Shown here piece after piece: positions 1 through 6,238 of a stretch of DNA of 6,516 nt. Within the stretch, counting starts at the first letter, position 1. The number at the start of each line of letters is the position of its first letter. The position numbers and the translations under genes are program-made. Under the pieces are notes generated by a model that was not told the DNA's origin, ran no database searches, and saw nothing but the letters and a program-made list of their open reading frames with translations. Origin of the DNA: Nitrosopumilus sp. BACL13 MAG-121220-bin23 (lineage in GTDB: Archaea > Thermoproteota > Nitrososphaeria > Nitrososphaerales > Nitrosopumilaceae); the NCBI GenBank assembly GCA_001437625.1, contig LIAL01000059.1, forward strand, positions 1 through 6,516, read 5' to 3'.

Positions 1-1
1 G

Positions 2-2467
2 ATGGGTTATTCAATTGATTGGAGACGAGAGTTTACTACTATCGTTCCAGGTTATCAAAAGTTTATCGAATGGCAAATTACAACACTAAAAGAAAATGGT
101 AAAATTATTCAAGGCAGTCATCCAGTTGGTTGGTGTCCAAAGGATCAGAATCCCGTATCGCAACACGATACAATGGGTGATGTTGAACCAAAAATTGATG
201 ATAAAAATTTCCTAGTCAAATTTTCATTTGGTGAATTTGTTTTTCCAGTTACAACACTAAGACCTGAAACAATTTTTGGTGTAACTAATTTGTGGGTCAA
301 TCCAAATGTGATATACAAAAAAGTTACAGTAGATAATGAAACATGGATAGTTTCAGAGCAGTGTGCACGTAAAATAGCATTCTTTGAAAAAGAAGTAAAA
401 ATAATTGGAGACATTGCAGGTAGTGAGATTATAGGAAAATCAGCTATTGCACCAAACAGTGGTAATGAGATTCCAATTTTGCCTGCAGAGTTTGTAGAGC
501 CTGGAATGGGTACAGGATTAGTAATGTCAGTGCCTGCACATGCACCAAAGGATTACCAGGCATTGATGGACTTGAAGGCTAAAAATCACGAATTGGCCTC
601 TAAAATTGAGCCTATTCCAATTATTGTAACTCCAGGATATGATGAATATCCTGCAAAACAGATTTGTGAAAAACTAGGAGTATCAAATCAATCAGATGAC
701 AAACTAGAGGAGGCTACAAAGGAATTATACCTCAAAGAGTTTACTGATGGAAAGTTAAATGAAAAATGTGCACAATTTAACAATGAAAAAGTACAATTTG
801 GTAGAGACAAAGTAAGGGAATGGCTACAAGAAAATAACCATCTAGAAAAATTCCCAGTGTTAGAGAATGCACCAGTACATTGCAGATGTGGTGCAGAATG
901 TGTTGTTAAAATATTGAACAATCAATGGTTTTTGAATTATGGTGATGAGGAATGGAAAGAACTTGCAAGAAATTGTTTTGATGGGATGAACATTCTACCA
1001 AGTAATATTACAACAGAGTTCAAAGAAGTAATTGATTGGTTGCATGAGCGAGCATGTGCAAGACAACAGGGGTTGGGAACTAAACTTCCATGGGATAAGG
1101 ATTGGATTGTAGAATCACTTTCAGATTCTGTGATTTACATGGCATACTATACAATTTCACGATTTGTAAATGATGGAACAGTTAATGCTGAGAATTTAAC
1201 TAGAGAATTCTTTGATTACATATTATTAGATAAAGGAGATTTGGCTCTAGCTGTATCAACATCCAATCTTACAGAGGATGTAATTGGTACCATGAAAAAA
1301 GAATTCAATTATTTCTATCCAGTAGATTCAAGACATTCAGGTAGAGATTTGGTACAGAATCACTTGTCATTTTTTGTATTAAATCACGTTGCAATATTTG
1401 AGAAAAAATTATGGCCAAAAGAAATTGTTGTTAATGGTAGTGTAATGATGGATGGTGCTAAAATGAGTAAGAGTATGGGAAATATTATTCCACTACGAAC
1501 TGCAATTAGAGAACATGGTGCAGACCCCATAAGACTAGCTATCATATCATCAGCTGAATTACTTCAAGATGCTGATTTTAACATGGAATCAGTTTATGGT
1601 ATTTCAAACAAGATTGAAGCGTTACTAGAGGAGTGCTCTAGGCTCAAAAAGGGAACAATTGTAGAGTTACAAGCAGAAGACAGATGGATTTTATCAAAAA
1701 CTCAGAATATAATTTCACAAGTTACAGAAGCAGTAGAAAAAATGAGATTACGTGAAGCACTACAGGATATTTTATTTACATTTGAAACTGACTTGAGCTG
1801 GTATAGTAAGAGAGTAGAAGCTAAAGGAAGAGAGGACGTATCAGGAATATTACATTACATCAATTCTGTTCGTGTTGCAATGTTGTCTCCATTTGCACCA
1901 CATGTAGCAGAAGAAATGTGGGAGAATCTTGGATACTCTGACGTAGTATCAAAGTCAGCATGGCCAGAATTTTCTAAAGATAAACTAGATGCAACATCCA
2001 TTCAATCCGAAGAGTTGTTAAAATTAACTATTAATGATATTGCAAATATTCTTAAAGTTACAAAGATTGATCCAAAGAAAATTGTAATCTATGTAAATTC
2101 AGATAGTATGAAATCCAAAGTGTATCGTAAGATATTGAGTATAATGGTTGGTGGTCAGAACAACATGGGAGTTGTAATGAAGGAATTAATTGCAGATCCT
2201 GAAACTACAGAGGCTAAAAAGATGCCAGACTATATTCAAAAAGTAATCAAGGATTTGCATTCTGAATCTGAAGAAATTAAAAATATGAAATTAGAATCAG
2301 AAGATTTTGATGAGAAAGAGTTTTTGTCATCAGAGTTAGCTAGTATCGGTAAGAAAGAGTTTGGTGTAGATATTACAGTTTATTCAGAAAGTGATTCGGA
2401 TATTTACGATCCAAAAGGTAAAGCTAGACATGCAAGGCCTTTCAAGCCTGCAATATTGATTGAATAG
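2..2467 (+). CDS. leuS: Leucyl-tRNA synthetase, archaeal type (5'-truncated by window edge)
   Basis: Class I aminoacyl-tRNA synthetase that charges tRNA-Leu with leucine in the cytoplasm. The 821 visible residues begin in the catalytic domain at a GYSIDWRREF block. The HIGH-type motif and roughly the first 130 residues lie upstream, so the ATG at 2 is probably an internal methionine. The CP1 editing domain follows, with TTLRPETIFGVTN (about residues 84-96) and the MSVPAHAPKDY block, whose Asp184 is the conserved editing aspartate. Catalysis resumes at the CRCGAECVVKILNNQWF block (about 295-310). The KMSKS ATP-binding loop is intact at residues 487-491. An anticodon-binding helical domain and an archaeal-style C-terminal extension ending ARPFKPAILIE complete the protein. 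CP1 placement and the C-terminal extension fit the archaeal/eukaryal form rather than the bacterial one. No frameshift or missing motif is seen in the visible part. Confidence 0.97.
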   Translation: MGYSIDWRREFTTIVPGYQKFIEWQITTLKENGKIIQGSHPVGWCPKDQNPVSQHDTMGDVEPKIDDKNFLVKFSFGEFVFPVTTLRPETIFGVTNLWVNPNVIYKKVTVDNETWIVSEQCARKIAFFEKEVKIIGDIAGSEIIGKSAIAPNSGNEIPILPAEFVEPGMGTGLVMSVPAHAPKDYQALMDLKAKNHELASKIEPIPIIVTPGYDEYPAKQICEKLGVSNQSDDKLEEATKELYLKEFTDGKLNEKCAQFNNEKVQFGRDKVREWLQENNHLEKFPVLENAPVHCRCGAECVVKILNNQWFLNYGDEEWKELARNCFDGMNILPSNITTEFKEVIDWLHERACARQQGLGTKLPWDKDWIVESLSDSVIYMAYYTISRFVNDGTVNAENLTREFFDYILLDKGDLALAVSTSNLTEDVIGTMKKEFNYFYPVDSRHSGRDLVQNHLSFFVLNHVAIFEKKLWPKEIVVNGSVMMDGAKMSKSMGNIIPLRTAIREHGADPIRLAIISSAELLQDADFNMESVYGISNKIEALLEECSRLKKGTIVELQAEDRWILSKTQNIISQVTEAVEKMRLREALQDILFTFETDLSWYSKRVEAKGREDVSGILHYINSVRVAMLSPFAPHVAEEMWENLGYSDVVSKSAWPEFSKDKLDATSIQSEELLKLTINDIANILKVTKIDPKKIVIYVNSDSMKSKVYRKILSIMVGGQNNMGVVMKELIADPETTEAKKMPDYIQKVIKDLHSESEEIKNMKLESEDFDEKEFLSSELASIGKKEFGVDITVYSESDSDIYDPKGKARHARPFKPAILIE

Positions 2468-2642
2468 TGTTTAGATAAATTCCCTTCAGATATTTTATCG
2501 AATTGATGTAAGTTTCTACACTCGCCCGGGGTAAAAATATCCCAATTTTCTTAAGATCTTCTAAAAGTATTTTTGCTTTATCCAGTACTTCTTTTGGCAG
2601 ACCCTTAATTCCTTCTTCTTTAATAATTTCCCATGTTCCTGA
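2442..2642 (-). pseudogene. Start-less antisense remnant, possible decayed gene end
   Basis: On the minus strand a frame stays open for 66 codons, bounded by TAA (2645-2643) and TGA (2444-2442). It has no ATG or GTG, and its only TTG is near the end. The translation looks protein-like: charged, probably helical, with stretches such as KGLPKEVLDKAKILLEDLKK and IGIFLPRASVETYINSIKYL. It overlaps the last 26 bases of leuS. I do not recognise the family. The simplest reading is the C-terminal scrap of a decayed gene whose 5' part is lost, since the sequence further upstream has no continuing frame. A chance open frame is the alternative. Confidence 0.3.
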
Positions 2643-2700
2643 TTATTTTTGGTAATTTCTTTATTTTTTAATTACAGTTAAAGTAACTTTGACATCTGTT
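2468..2700. other. Gene-poor spacer downstream of leuS
   Basis: No functional gene is seen on either strand apart from the antisense remnant. A short GC-rich hairpin, GGGGTA / TATCCC around AAAA (2528-2543), is followed by AATTTTC and lies about 60 nt after the leuS stop. A T-rich run lies at 2661-2669. Either could end leuS transcription, but both are weak signals. Confidence 0.35.
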
Positions 2701-2713
2701 TATCTAATTTATG

Positions 2714-2771
2714 ATCGATTAATATAGATAAATCTATATTCGTGACTAATATAGATCGATATGATATCGAT
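2714..2771. promoter_or_regulatory. Cluster of palindromes upstream of the zinc-finger gene (candidate operators)
   Basis: Three related elements are packed into 58 bp. AATATAGAT (2721-2729) and its exact inverse ATCTATATT (2732-2740) form a 20-nt palindrome with a 2-nt spacer. A third direct copy, AATATAGAT, sits at 2748-2756. A second perfect odd palindrome, ATCGATATGATATCGAT, spans 2755-2771. The hexamer ATCGAT occurs three times (2714, 2755, 2766). The cluster abuts the TATA box at 2773, where archaeal regulators commonly bind. Binding by any protein is inferred. Some symmetry is expected in AT-rich DNA, but exact 9-bp and 8-bp arms next to each other are notable. Confidence 0.55.
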
Positions 2772-2772
2772 A

Positions 2773-2780
2773 TTTAAATA
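2773..2780 (+). promoter_or_regulatory. TATA box of the zinc-finger gene
   Basis: TTTAAATA is a near-ideal archaeal TATA box. Transcription would start about 25 nt downstream, near 2802, giving a leader of about 17 nt before the TTG start at 2819. GGTG at 2805-2808 can pair with the 16S anti-Shine-Dalgarno sequence at a normal distance from that TTG. Confidence 0.6.
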
Positions 2781-2818
2781 GATCATATGCTCTAATCAAT
2801 CTATGGTGCTATTGTTAA

Positions 2819-3385
2819 TTGGCTAAAAAACCTGAAAAATTTATCAAATTTAATAAAAATAATCCTTTCATTGAATTTACTAAAAATAATCGTGAATTTC
2901 GGTGTGTTGAATGTGATAAAGATATTCTAAATGAAAGTGGGGCAACAGTTCATTCTACTAGAATTCATAAGATGAATCTTAATGGTGCTCCATCAAAGTC
3001 AAAAATCAAAAAAAATAAGTCTGCATCAAAAATTATTGATTCTACCTCTGAATCTAATATTGAAGAGGATGATCCAGATAGTGAGACTAGAATGACAATG
3101 AATGCAACGGATGATGCAAAATCTGCTGCAAAAATTCTCAAAGATATTCCATTAATGTACACATACTATATGCTAAAGAACAAAAGAATAATTGATCCTA
3201 AGTGGTCTTTACATGATTTTTTACGAGAAGCTGCATACATGTATGCTAATAGATATGGTGTCATTCAGAATTTTTATCAAGATGATAAGTTACTTGATGA
3301 GGGGATTCAACGTAATATGGAATTGATTCGAGAACATTGGGCTGAATATGATTTAGACCAACTTGTTGATTCTGTTAAAAATTAA
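2819..3385 (+). CDS. C2H2 zinc-finger protein, putative DNA-binding regulator
   Basis: A 188-residue soluble protein, probably nucleic-acid binding. Near the N-terminus is one classic C2H2 zinc finger: Cys29-x2-Cys32-x12-His45-x4-His50, in the context FRCVECDK...VHSTRIHKMN. A lysine/serine-rich linker (about 58-72) and an acidic stretch (about 80-95, EEDDPDSE) follow. The C-terminal part, about 98-188, looks helical with many aromatic residues (MYTYYML, EAAYMYANRYG, REHWAEYDLDQ) and may form a separate oligomerisation or partner-binding domain that I do not recognise. The start is TTG at 2819: an in-frame TAA lies immediately upstream at 2816-2818, and GGTG at 2805-2808 serves as ribosome-binding site. 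It stands alone with its own TATA box and terminator, so it is probably monocistronic. The palindromes in its promoter raise the possibility of autoregulation (inference). No target is known. Confidence 0.85.
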   Translation: MAKKPEKFIKFNKNNPFIEFTKNNREFRCVECDKDILNESGATVHSTRIHKMNLNGAPSKSKIKKNKSASKIIDSTSESNIEEDDPDSETRMTMNATDDAKSAAKILKDIPLMYTYYMLKNKRIIDPKWSLHDFLREAAYMYANRYGVIQNFYQDDKLLDEGIQRNMELIREHWAEYDLDQLVDSVKN

Positions 3386-3392
3386 ATACTCA

Positions 3393-3404
3393 TTTTTATT
3401 TTTT
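3393..3404 (+). terminator. Poly-T terminator of the zinc-finger gene
   Basis: TTTTTATTTTTT begins 8 nt after the stop codon. Archaeal termination commonly uses such T tracts without a strong hairpin. Confidence 0.6.
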
Positions 3405-3432
3405 AACTATTTCAAAACTGTCGCATATTGAG

Positions 3433-3440
3433 TTTTATCA
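3433..3440 (+). promoter_or_regulatory. Candidate TATA box of the winged-helix gene
   Basis: TTTTATCA is centred about 28 nt before the ATG at 3465, the spacing expected for a leaderless transcript starting at or next to that codon. No Shine-Dalgarno sequence precedes 3465. The box is a weak match, and an AT-rich stretch at 3444-3457 could serve instead. Confidence 0.35.
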
Positions 3441-3464
3441 GAATTAAAAATAATTTTAACCCCC

Positions 3465-3749
3465 ATGACCAAAGGATGTGGGAACATGAAACAAAGAACA
3501 AAGGATCAAATTCTAAATTATCTTCATGATTGTTATTCACAAAATGTGAATGCGGTTGTAACAGTATCACAAATTGGTGCACATCTTGGAATAAAGGGGA
3601 CCATCATAAAGCCAATTTTATTAGATTTAAAAAAAAATGGTTTTGTGGGTGCAGTTCGCAGTGAAATAGGAGAATCAGGATATCAAATTATTTCTAAAGG
3701 GTTGGACAAAAATAAATCTAAACTTTCAGAATTAAAAGGAAATAATTAA
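3465..3749 (+). CDS. Small winged-helix DNA-binding protein
   Basis: A 94-residue protein made almost entirely of one winged-helix-turn-helix domain. A first helix (QRTKDQILNYLHDCY) is followed by TVSQIGAHLGIKGTIIKPILLDLKKNGFV (about residues 33-61, shown here only as a region), the usual pattern of a helix-turn-helix with a recognition helix packing before a wing. GYQIISKG (about 72-79) resembles the wing end and the 'Y-x-(I/L)-T-x-x-G' strand of MarR/ArsR-like folds. No ligand domain or metal-binding cysteine cluster is present, so the regulated signal is unknown. Two starts are possible: ATG at 3465, suited to a leaderless transcript, and ATG at 3486 (MKQRTK), which removes seven residues outside the fold. 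The neighbours do not identify a target. It is likely a transcription regulator of one or a few genes. Confidence 0.8.
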   Translation: MTKGCGNMKQRTKDQILNYLHDCYSQNVNAVVTVSQIGAHLGIKGTIIKPILLDLKKNGFVGAVRSEIGESGYQIISKGLDKNKSKLSELKGNN

Positions 3750-3845
3750 TCAGATCAAAGAAATAAAATAGTAAATAATGAACCAGTTACACAAGCAAGT
3801 CCAGATGTAATTGCAAAATTTCAGCAAACAGAAAATATTGAATAG
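3750..3845 (+). other. In-frame open extension after the winged-helix stop codon
   Basis: Directly after the TAA at 3747-3749 the same frame runs on for 31 sense codons to TAG at 3843-3845, encoding a tail that includes NNEPVTQASPDVIAKFQQ. The gene may once have been about 126 residues long and lost its end to a nonsense change, or the tail may be made by stop readthrough. In AT-rich DNA a frame of this length is not rare by chance, so the case is modest. Confidence 0.25.
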
Positions 3846-3880
3846 TCATCAATAGGTACTAGAATTTTATTAAGATCCAT

Positions 3881-3887
3881 AAAAAAA
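3881..3887 (-). terminator. Poly-T terminator of the small membrane-protein gene
   Basis: The A7 run on the plus strand is a T7 tract on the minus strand, 22 nt beyond the stop codon of the gene ending at 3910. This fits a simple archaeal oligo-T terminator. Confidence 0.5.
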
Positions 3888-3909
3888 CTATCTAATATTA
3901 AGAGTAAAA

Positions 3910-4338
3910 TTAATTTTCAATATCTAAATCAACATGAACTTGTGTAATACATGAATTAAGTTGCTCTTCATTGCCAAGCCAGGTTTCACGACAATTTTGA
4001 ATTTGCTCTTCATATGTATCCCAAAACTGATTACTTTGAAGTAGAGAATTTTTTCCATCCTTTGCCATATGATAAACTTCAAGTCCGGTAAACCCCTCAT
4101 ACCTTACAATCATTTTTTCATGAGATTCCTCAAATCGTTTTAATTCAATGTAACATGTTTCTTGAGAATAACCAGATAGTTCTTCGCATTGATCTCTTTT
4201 CATTTGTAATTCATAGTATGATAATTCTAAATTTCTCAATTCTCGTTCTTTAACAAAATCACCATAATCAGCAGTAGCTATAATTCCAATGAATATACCA
4301 ACTACAATTACCATTGCAACTACAACGATTGTTTTCAT
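3910..4338 (-). CDS. Small membrane-anchored protein with four cysteines, unknown function
   Basis: A 142-residue protein with an N-terminal hydrophobic segment (residues 3-22, VVVAMVIVVGIFIGIIA region) preceded by a single lysine. It reads as an uncleaved signal anchor that places the rest outside the membrane. The outer part is charged and strongly helical, probably coiled (ERELRNLELSYYELQMKRDQ). It carries four cysteines in two pairs, Cys51-x10-Cys62 and Cys116-x13-Cys130, a pattern that would allow two disulfides holding helical hairpins together. I recognise no enzyme motif and no family. The start ATG at 4338 follows a TATA-like ATATTTC and the shared upstream element at 4356-4375. The gene is divergent from the membrane-protein/lyase operon, so the two may share control (inference). 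A cell-envelope structural or redox-sensing role is possible but unproven. Confidence 0.75.
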   Translation of the reverse strand: MKTIVVVAMVIVVGIFIGIIATADYGDFVKERELRNLELSYYELQMKRDQCEELSGYSQETCYIELKRFEESHEKMIVRYEGFTGLEVYHMAKDGKNSLLQSNQFWDTYEEQIQNCRETWLGNEEQLNSCITQVHVDLDIEN

Positions 4339-4355
4339 AATGTATGGCTATTCCT

Positions 4356-4375
4356 CATAGATATTATCCCTTTTT
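4356..4375 (-). promoter_or_regulatory. Shared upstream element, copy 1
   Basis: Read on the minus strand, AAAAAGGGATAATATCTATG ends 17 nt before the start of the small membrane-protein gene. The same element, differing at one base, ends 14 nt before the start of the UbiE-like gene (6239-6258). In both cases it lies between a TATA-like stretch and the expected transcription start, so a common regulator is plausible. Confidence 0.5.
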
Positions 4376-4391
4376 GAAATATACACAACAA

Positions 4392-4416
4392 TAATACTCC
4401 CTATTAGGGATTATTA
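4392..4416. promoter_or_regulatory. 25-nt palindrome, candidate operator of the divergent region
   Basis: The arms TAATACTCCCTA and TAGGGATTATTA flank a central T and pair at 11 of 12 positions, with the core TCCCTA-T-TAGGGA perfect. The TATA-like AAATATAC at 4377-4384 would start transcription near 4407, inside the palindrome, and the UbiA-like gene starts 14 nt after it. This is a typical position for a dimeric archaeal repressor. The bound protein is unknown. Confidence 0.5.
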
Positions 4417-4430
4417 CAATTAGAAAAATA

Positions 4431-5117
4431 ATGGAAAATGACAGATTATCTGAATGGTTTGTTCCAAAATTTGGTTCACGAAATTTTAGATTATCAATAG
4501 GAATTTTGTTTTTACCTTATACGGGAATGGTGGTGTCATTTGCAATATGGGGTTCTCTTTCAGTAGAATATGATCTTAATCGAATAGCATCTATTGGTTT
4601 ACTCTATTTTTTTGCAATTGGAATAGCAGCACATTGTCTTGATGCATTAGGAAGTAAAAAAAAGCCGTGGGGCCACATATCACATACAAAAATTTGGATT
4701 GTATCAATTATCTCATTAGCCATATCTTTTTCAATTGGGTTGCATTATGCATTTTTAGATTCATGGTTATTATTTCCAATAGGAATAATTGAAGGATTTT
4801 TTCTTTTTGCATATAATCTGGAATTATTTAAAGGGAAATTTCACAACAACGTATCATTTGTAATATCATGGGGTATTATGCCTGTTTTTGCAGGAGCTGC
4901 AATTCAATCAAACACAATATCAATTGAAACAATAATTTTATCGGCAATTGCAGGTTTTGCAAGTTATCTCCTAATCATTACATCAAAAAAATATAAAATT
5001 CTAAAACAGCAAAATGCAAATTATGAAATATATTATAAAAAAGAAACAATGCTCAAAATTATAACATCTACTGTAATAATTGGTACAGTTTTATTTTTTT
5101 TCACAACATACCTTTAA
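4431..5117 (+). CDS. Seven-helix membrane protein, divergent UbiA-prenyltransferase-like
   Basis: A 228-residue integral membrane protein with about seven hydrophobic segments near residues 22-42, 52-70, 88-108, 111-130, 141-159, 163-184 and 206-226. UbiA-family enzymes attach isoprenoid chains to aromatic or lipid acceptors. Features recalling that fold are HCLDALGSKKKPWGHIS (68-84), in the place and layout of the first NDxxDxxxD loop and the basic 'RP..xG.IS' stretch after it, and SWGIMPVFAGAAI followed by two closing helices. However, only Asp71 of the first Asp-rich motif remains, no second Asp-rich motif is visible, and the protein is shorter than the usual 280-300 residues. It could be a non-enzymatic relative, a divergent enzyme, or unrelated. 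It is first in an operon with the chorismate-lyase-like gene 24 bp downstream, which supports an aromatic-lipid role (inference). Confidence 0.8.
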   Translation: MENDRLSEWFVPKFGSRNFRLSIGILFLPYTGMVVSFAIWGSLSVEYDLNRIASIGLLYFFAIGIAAHCLDALGSKKKPWGHISHTKIWIVSIISLAISFSIGLHYAFLDSWLLFPIGIIEGFFLFAYNLELFKGKFHNNVSFVISWGIMPVFAGAAIQSNTISIETIILSAIAGFASYLLIITSKKYKILKQQNANYEIYYKKETMLKIITSTVIIGTVLFFFTTYL

Positions 5118-5141
5118 TTCATTAAAATAGATTATACAGTA

Positions 5142-5570
5142 TTGAATAAAACTAAAGATTTGTTAAATAAAATATTAGATGCGCCTGTAGGTCAAGTTGT
5201 AGCAGTTTTGGGTGAAGTACTAAATTGCAATATTAAGTTACAAGTTATAGAGCAAAACACAATTTCTCCTAATCAATTTGTGAGAAATATTTCAATCACA
5301 GCACAAGAATTTCCCGTGATAAAAGCCAATGTTAAATTTGATTCTACAGTCTTGCCTGAATTAATTATGACAGATCTTTTAAAGAAAAAACGTGGTGTTG
5401 GAACAATTCTAAATGTAAATAACATTAAAACCATCCGAAAAATTTTGTCGTTAAATCAAGATGAAAATAGTGCGTCAAGAGAATATCAAATTATTCATGA
5501 TGGCATAGTTTGGTTTACCATAATTGAAGAAATAAAGTTAGGCAGTTTTGGTTCCAACAATAATAGTTGA
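5142..5570 (+). CDS. Chorismate lyase (UbiC/DUF98)-like protein
   Basis: Chorismate lyases split chorismate into 4-hydroxybenzoate and pyruvate in the cytoplasm. The 142 residues follow the family order: a leading helix then GEVLNCNIKLQVIEQN (24-39); an FVRNISI strand (46-52) with Arg48 matching the substrate-binding Arg76 of E. coli UbiC; FPVIKANVKFDSTVLPELI (57-75), like the 'ARTVIP...L' region; GVGTIL (85-90), like PLGRYL; SREYQII (112-118); and IIEEIKL (127-133), where Glu129 or Glu130 would match catalytic Glu155. It is slightly shorter than E. coli UbiC (165). The start is TTG at 5142: an in-frame TAA lies at 5115-5117, and no in-frame ATG occurs before the core. It sits 24 bp after the membrane-protein gene, probably in one transcript. 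4-Hydroxybenzoate could feed a prenylquinone or a methanopterin-type cofactor. The family call is by eye. Confidence 0.75.
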   Translation: MNKTKDLLNKILDAPVGQVVAVLGEVLNCNIKLQVIEQNTISPNQFVRNISITAQEFPVIKANVKFDSTVLPELIMTDLLKKKRGVGTILNVNNIKTIRKILSLNQDENSASREYQIIHDGIVWFTIIEEIKLGSFGSNNNS

Positions 5571-6224
5571 AGTACCCCAAGTCAAATCTTGTCTGTTGAC
5601 TGTCATTCCATAATCTCTCATAGTTTCTTCATATTCTTTAACCCAATTTGTGGCCCTTATCAGAGAAGGCAGATCATCAAATACATTTTTCCAGTTAGGA
5701 ATAAAAAATCCTAGAAAATAAAGTAGTTTAAAATACAAATTCCACATTTTTTGTACAAAGAAATTTTTTGGATATGTAAAATCATGTAAAATTATTTTCC
5801 CACCTACATTCAGATGTTCAATGCAATTTTTTATCAAAATTTTAGTTGAACAATATTTTGGCAGATAAGATGCTGTAATACAATCAAATTTTTTTCCCAG
5901 ATTAAGTTTTTCAGCATCTTGATTTACAAAAGAGATATTTGGATATGACATTAATTTTTTTTTTGCTTTTTCAAGATAGGTTTTAGTAATATCCACACCA
6001 GTAATTTTGGCTTGCGGTAATTTTTTTGCAATTTGTTTTGTAAGGATTCCAGTACCACATGCAAGATCTAATACTGTTTTTTGATCAGATAATTGTTCTA
6101 AAATCTTATGTTTCCAAAGAGAGTCTTTTCCAAAAGTAGTCCAATGTACTATATCATCATATGAATTAGAAGTATTGTTAAAAAATGTAGGAACCAAATC
6201 TTTTGGGTTTTCCTTAATCATCAT
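5538..6224 (-). CDS. UbiE/MenG-like S-adenosylmethionine-dependent C-methyltransferase
   Basis: A class I SAM methyltransferase of the family that methylates the ring of demethylmenaquinone or of ubiquinone precursors. Visible features are the FFNNTSNSYDDIVHWTTFGKDSLWK opening (region 14-38), as in UbiE's 'YD..N...S.G.hr.WK'; motif I VLDLACGTG (51-59); the acidic residue after strand 2, Asp78 in GVDIT; NQDAEKL (101-107); and LNVGGKIILHDF (138-149). UbiE-specific features follow: a hydrophobic LYFKLLYFLGFFIPNW stretch (163-178), DLPSLIR (184-190), and a closing LTWGTSTIIVGTK like UbiE's 'LT.G....H.G.K'. The length, 228, matches MenG/UbiE (about 230-250). The start is ATG at 6224, with a second ATG directly after it. 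It is convergent with the lyase-like gene and overlaps its end by 33 bp. The precise substrate cannot be told from sequence; a non-quinone substrate remains possible. Confidence 0.85.
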   Translation of the reverse strand: MMIKENPKDLVPTFFNNTSNSYDDIVHWTTFGKDSLWKHKILEQLSDQKTVLDLACGTGILTKQIAKKLPQAKITGVDITKTYLEKAKKKLMSYPNISFVNQDAEKLNLGKKFDCITASYLPKYCSTKILIKNCIEHLNVGGKIILHDFTYPKNFFVQKMWNLYFKLLYFLGFFIPNWKNVFDDLPSLIRATNWVKEYEETMRDYGMTVNRQDLTWGTSTIIVGTKTA

Positions 6225-6238
6225 TATCCAATATTACA

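Noticed and set aside
145..921. Open minus-strand frames at 145-414 and 688-921
   Set aside because: Both lie antisense within well-conserved leuS coding sequence, and their translations have no recognisable domain; they are by-products of the real frame.
2550..2558. Fourth copy of CTTAAGATC, far from the array
   Set aside because: It lacks the GATGA partner and the hairpin, and a single 9-nt match in AT-rich DNA can occur by chance.
2965..3162. Minus-strand frame of 65 codons inside the zinc-finger gene
   Set aside because: It is antisense to the low-complexity linker, with serine/isoleucine/aspartate-rich composition caused by the opposite strand.
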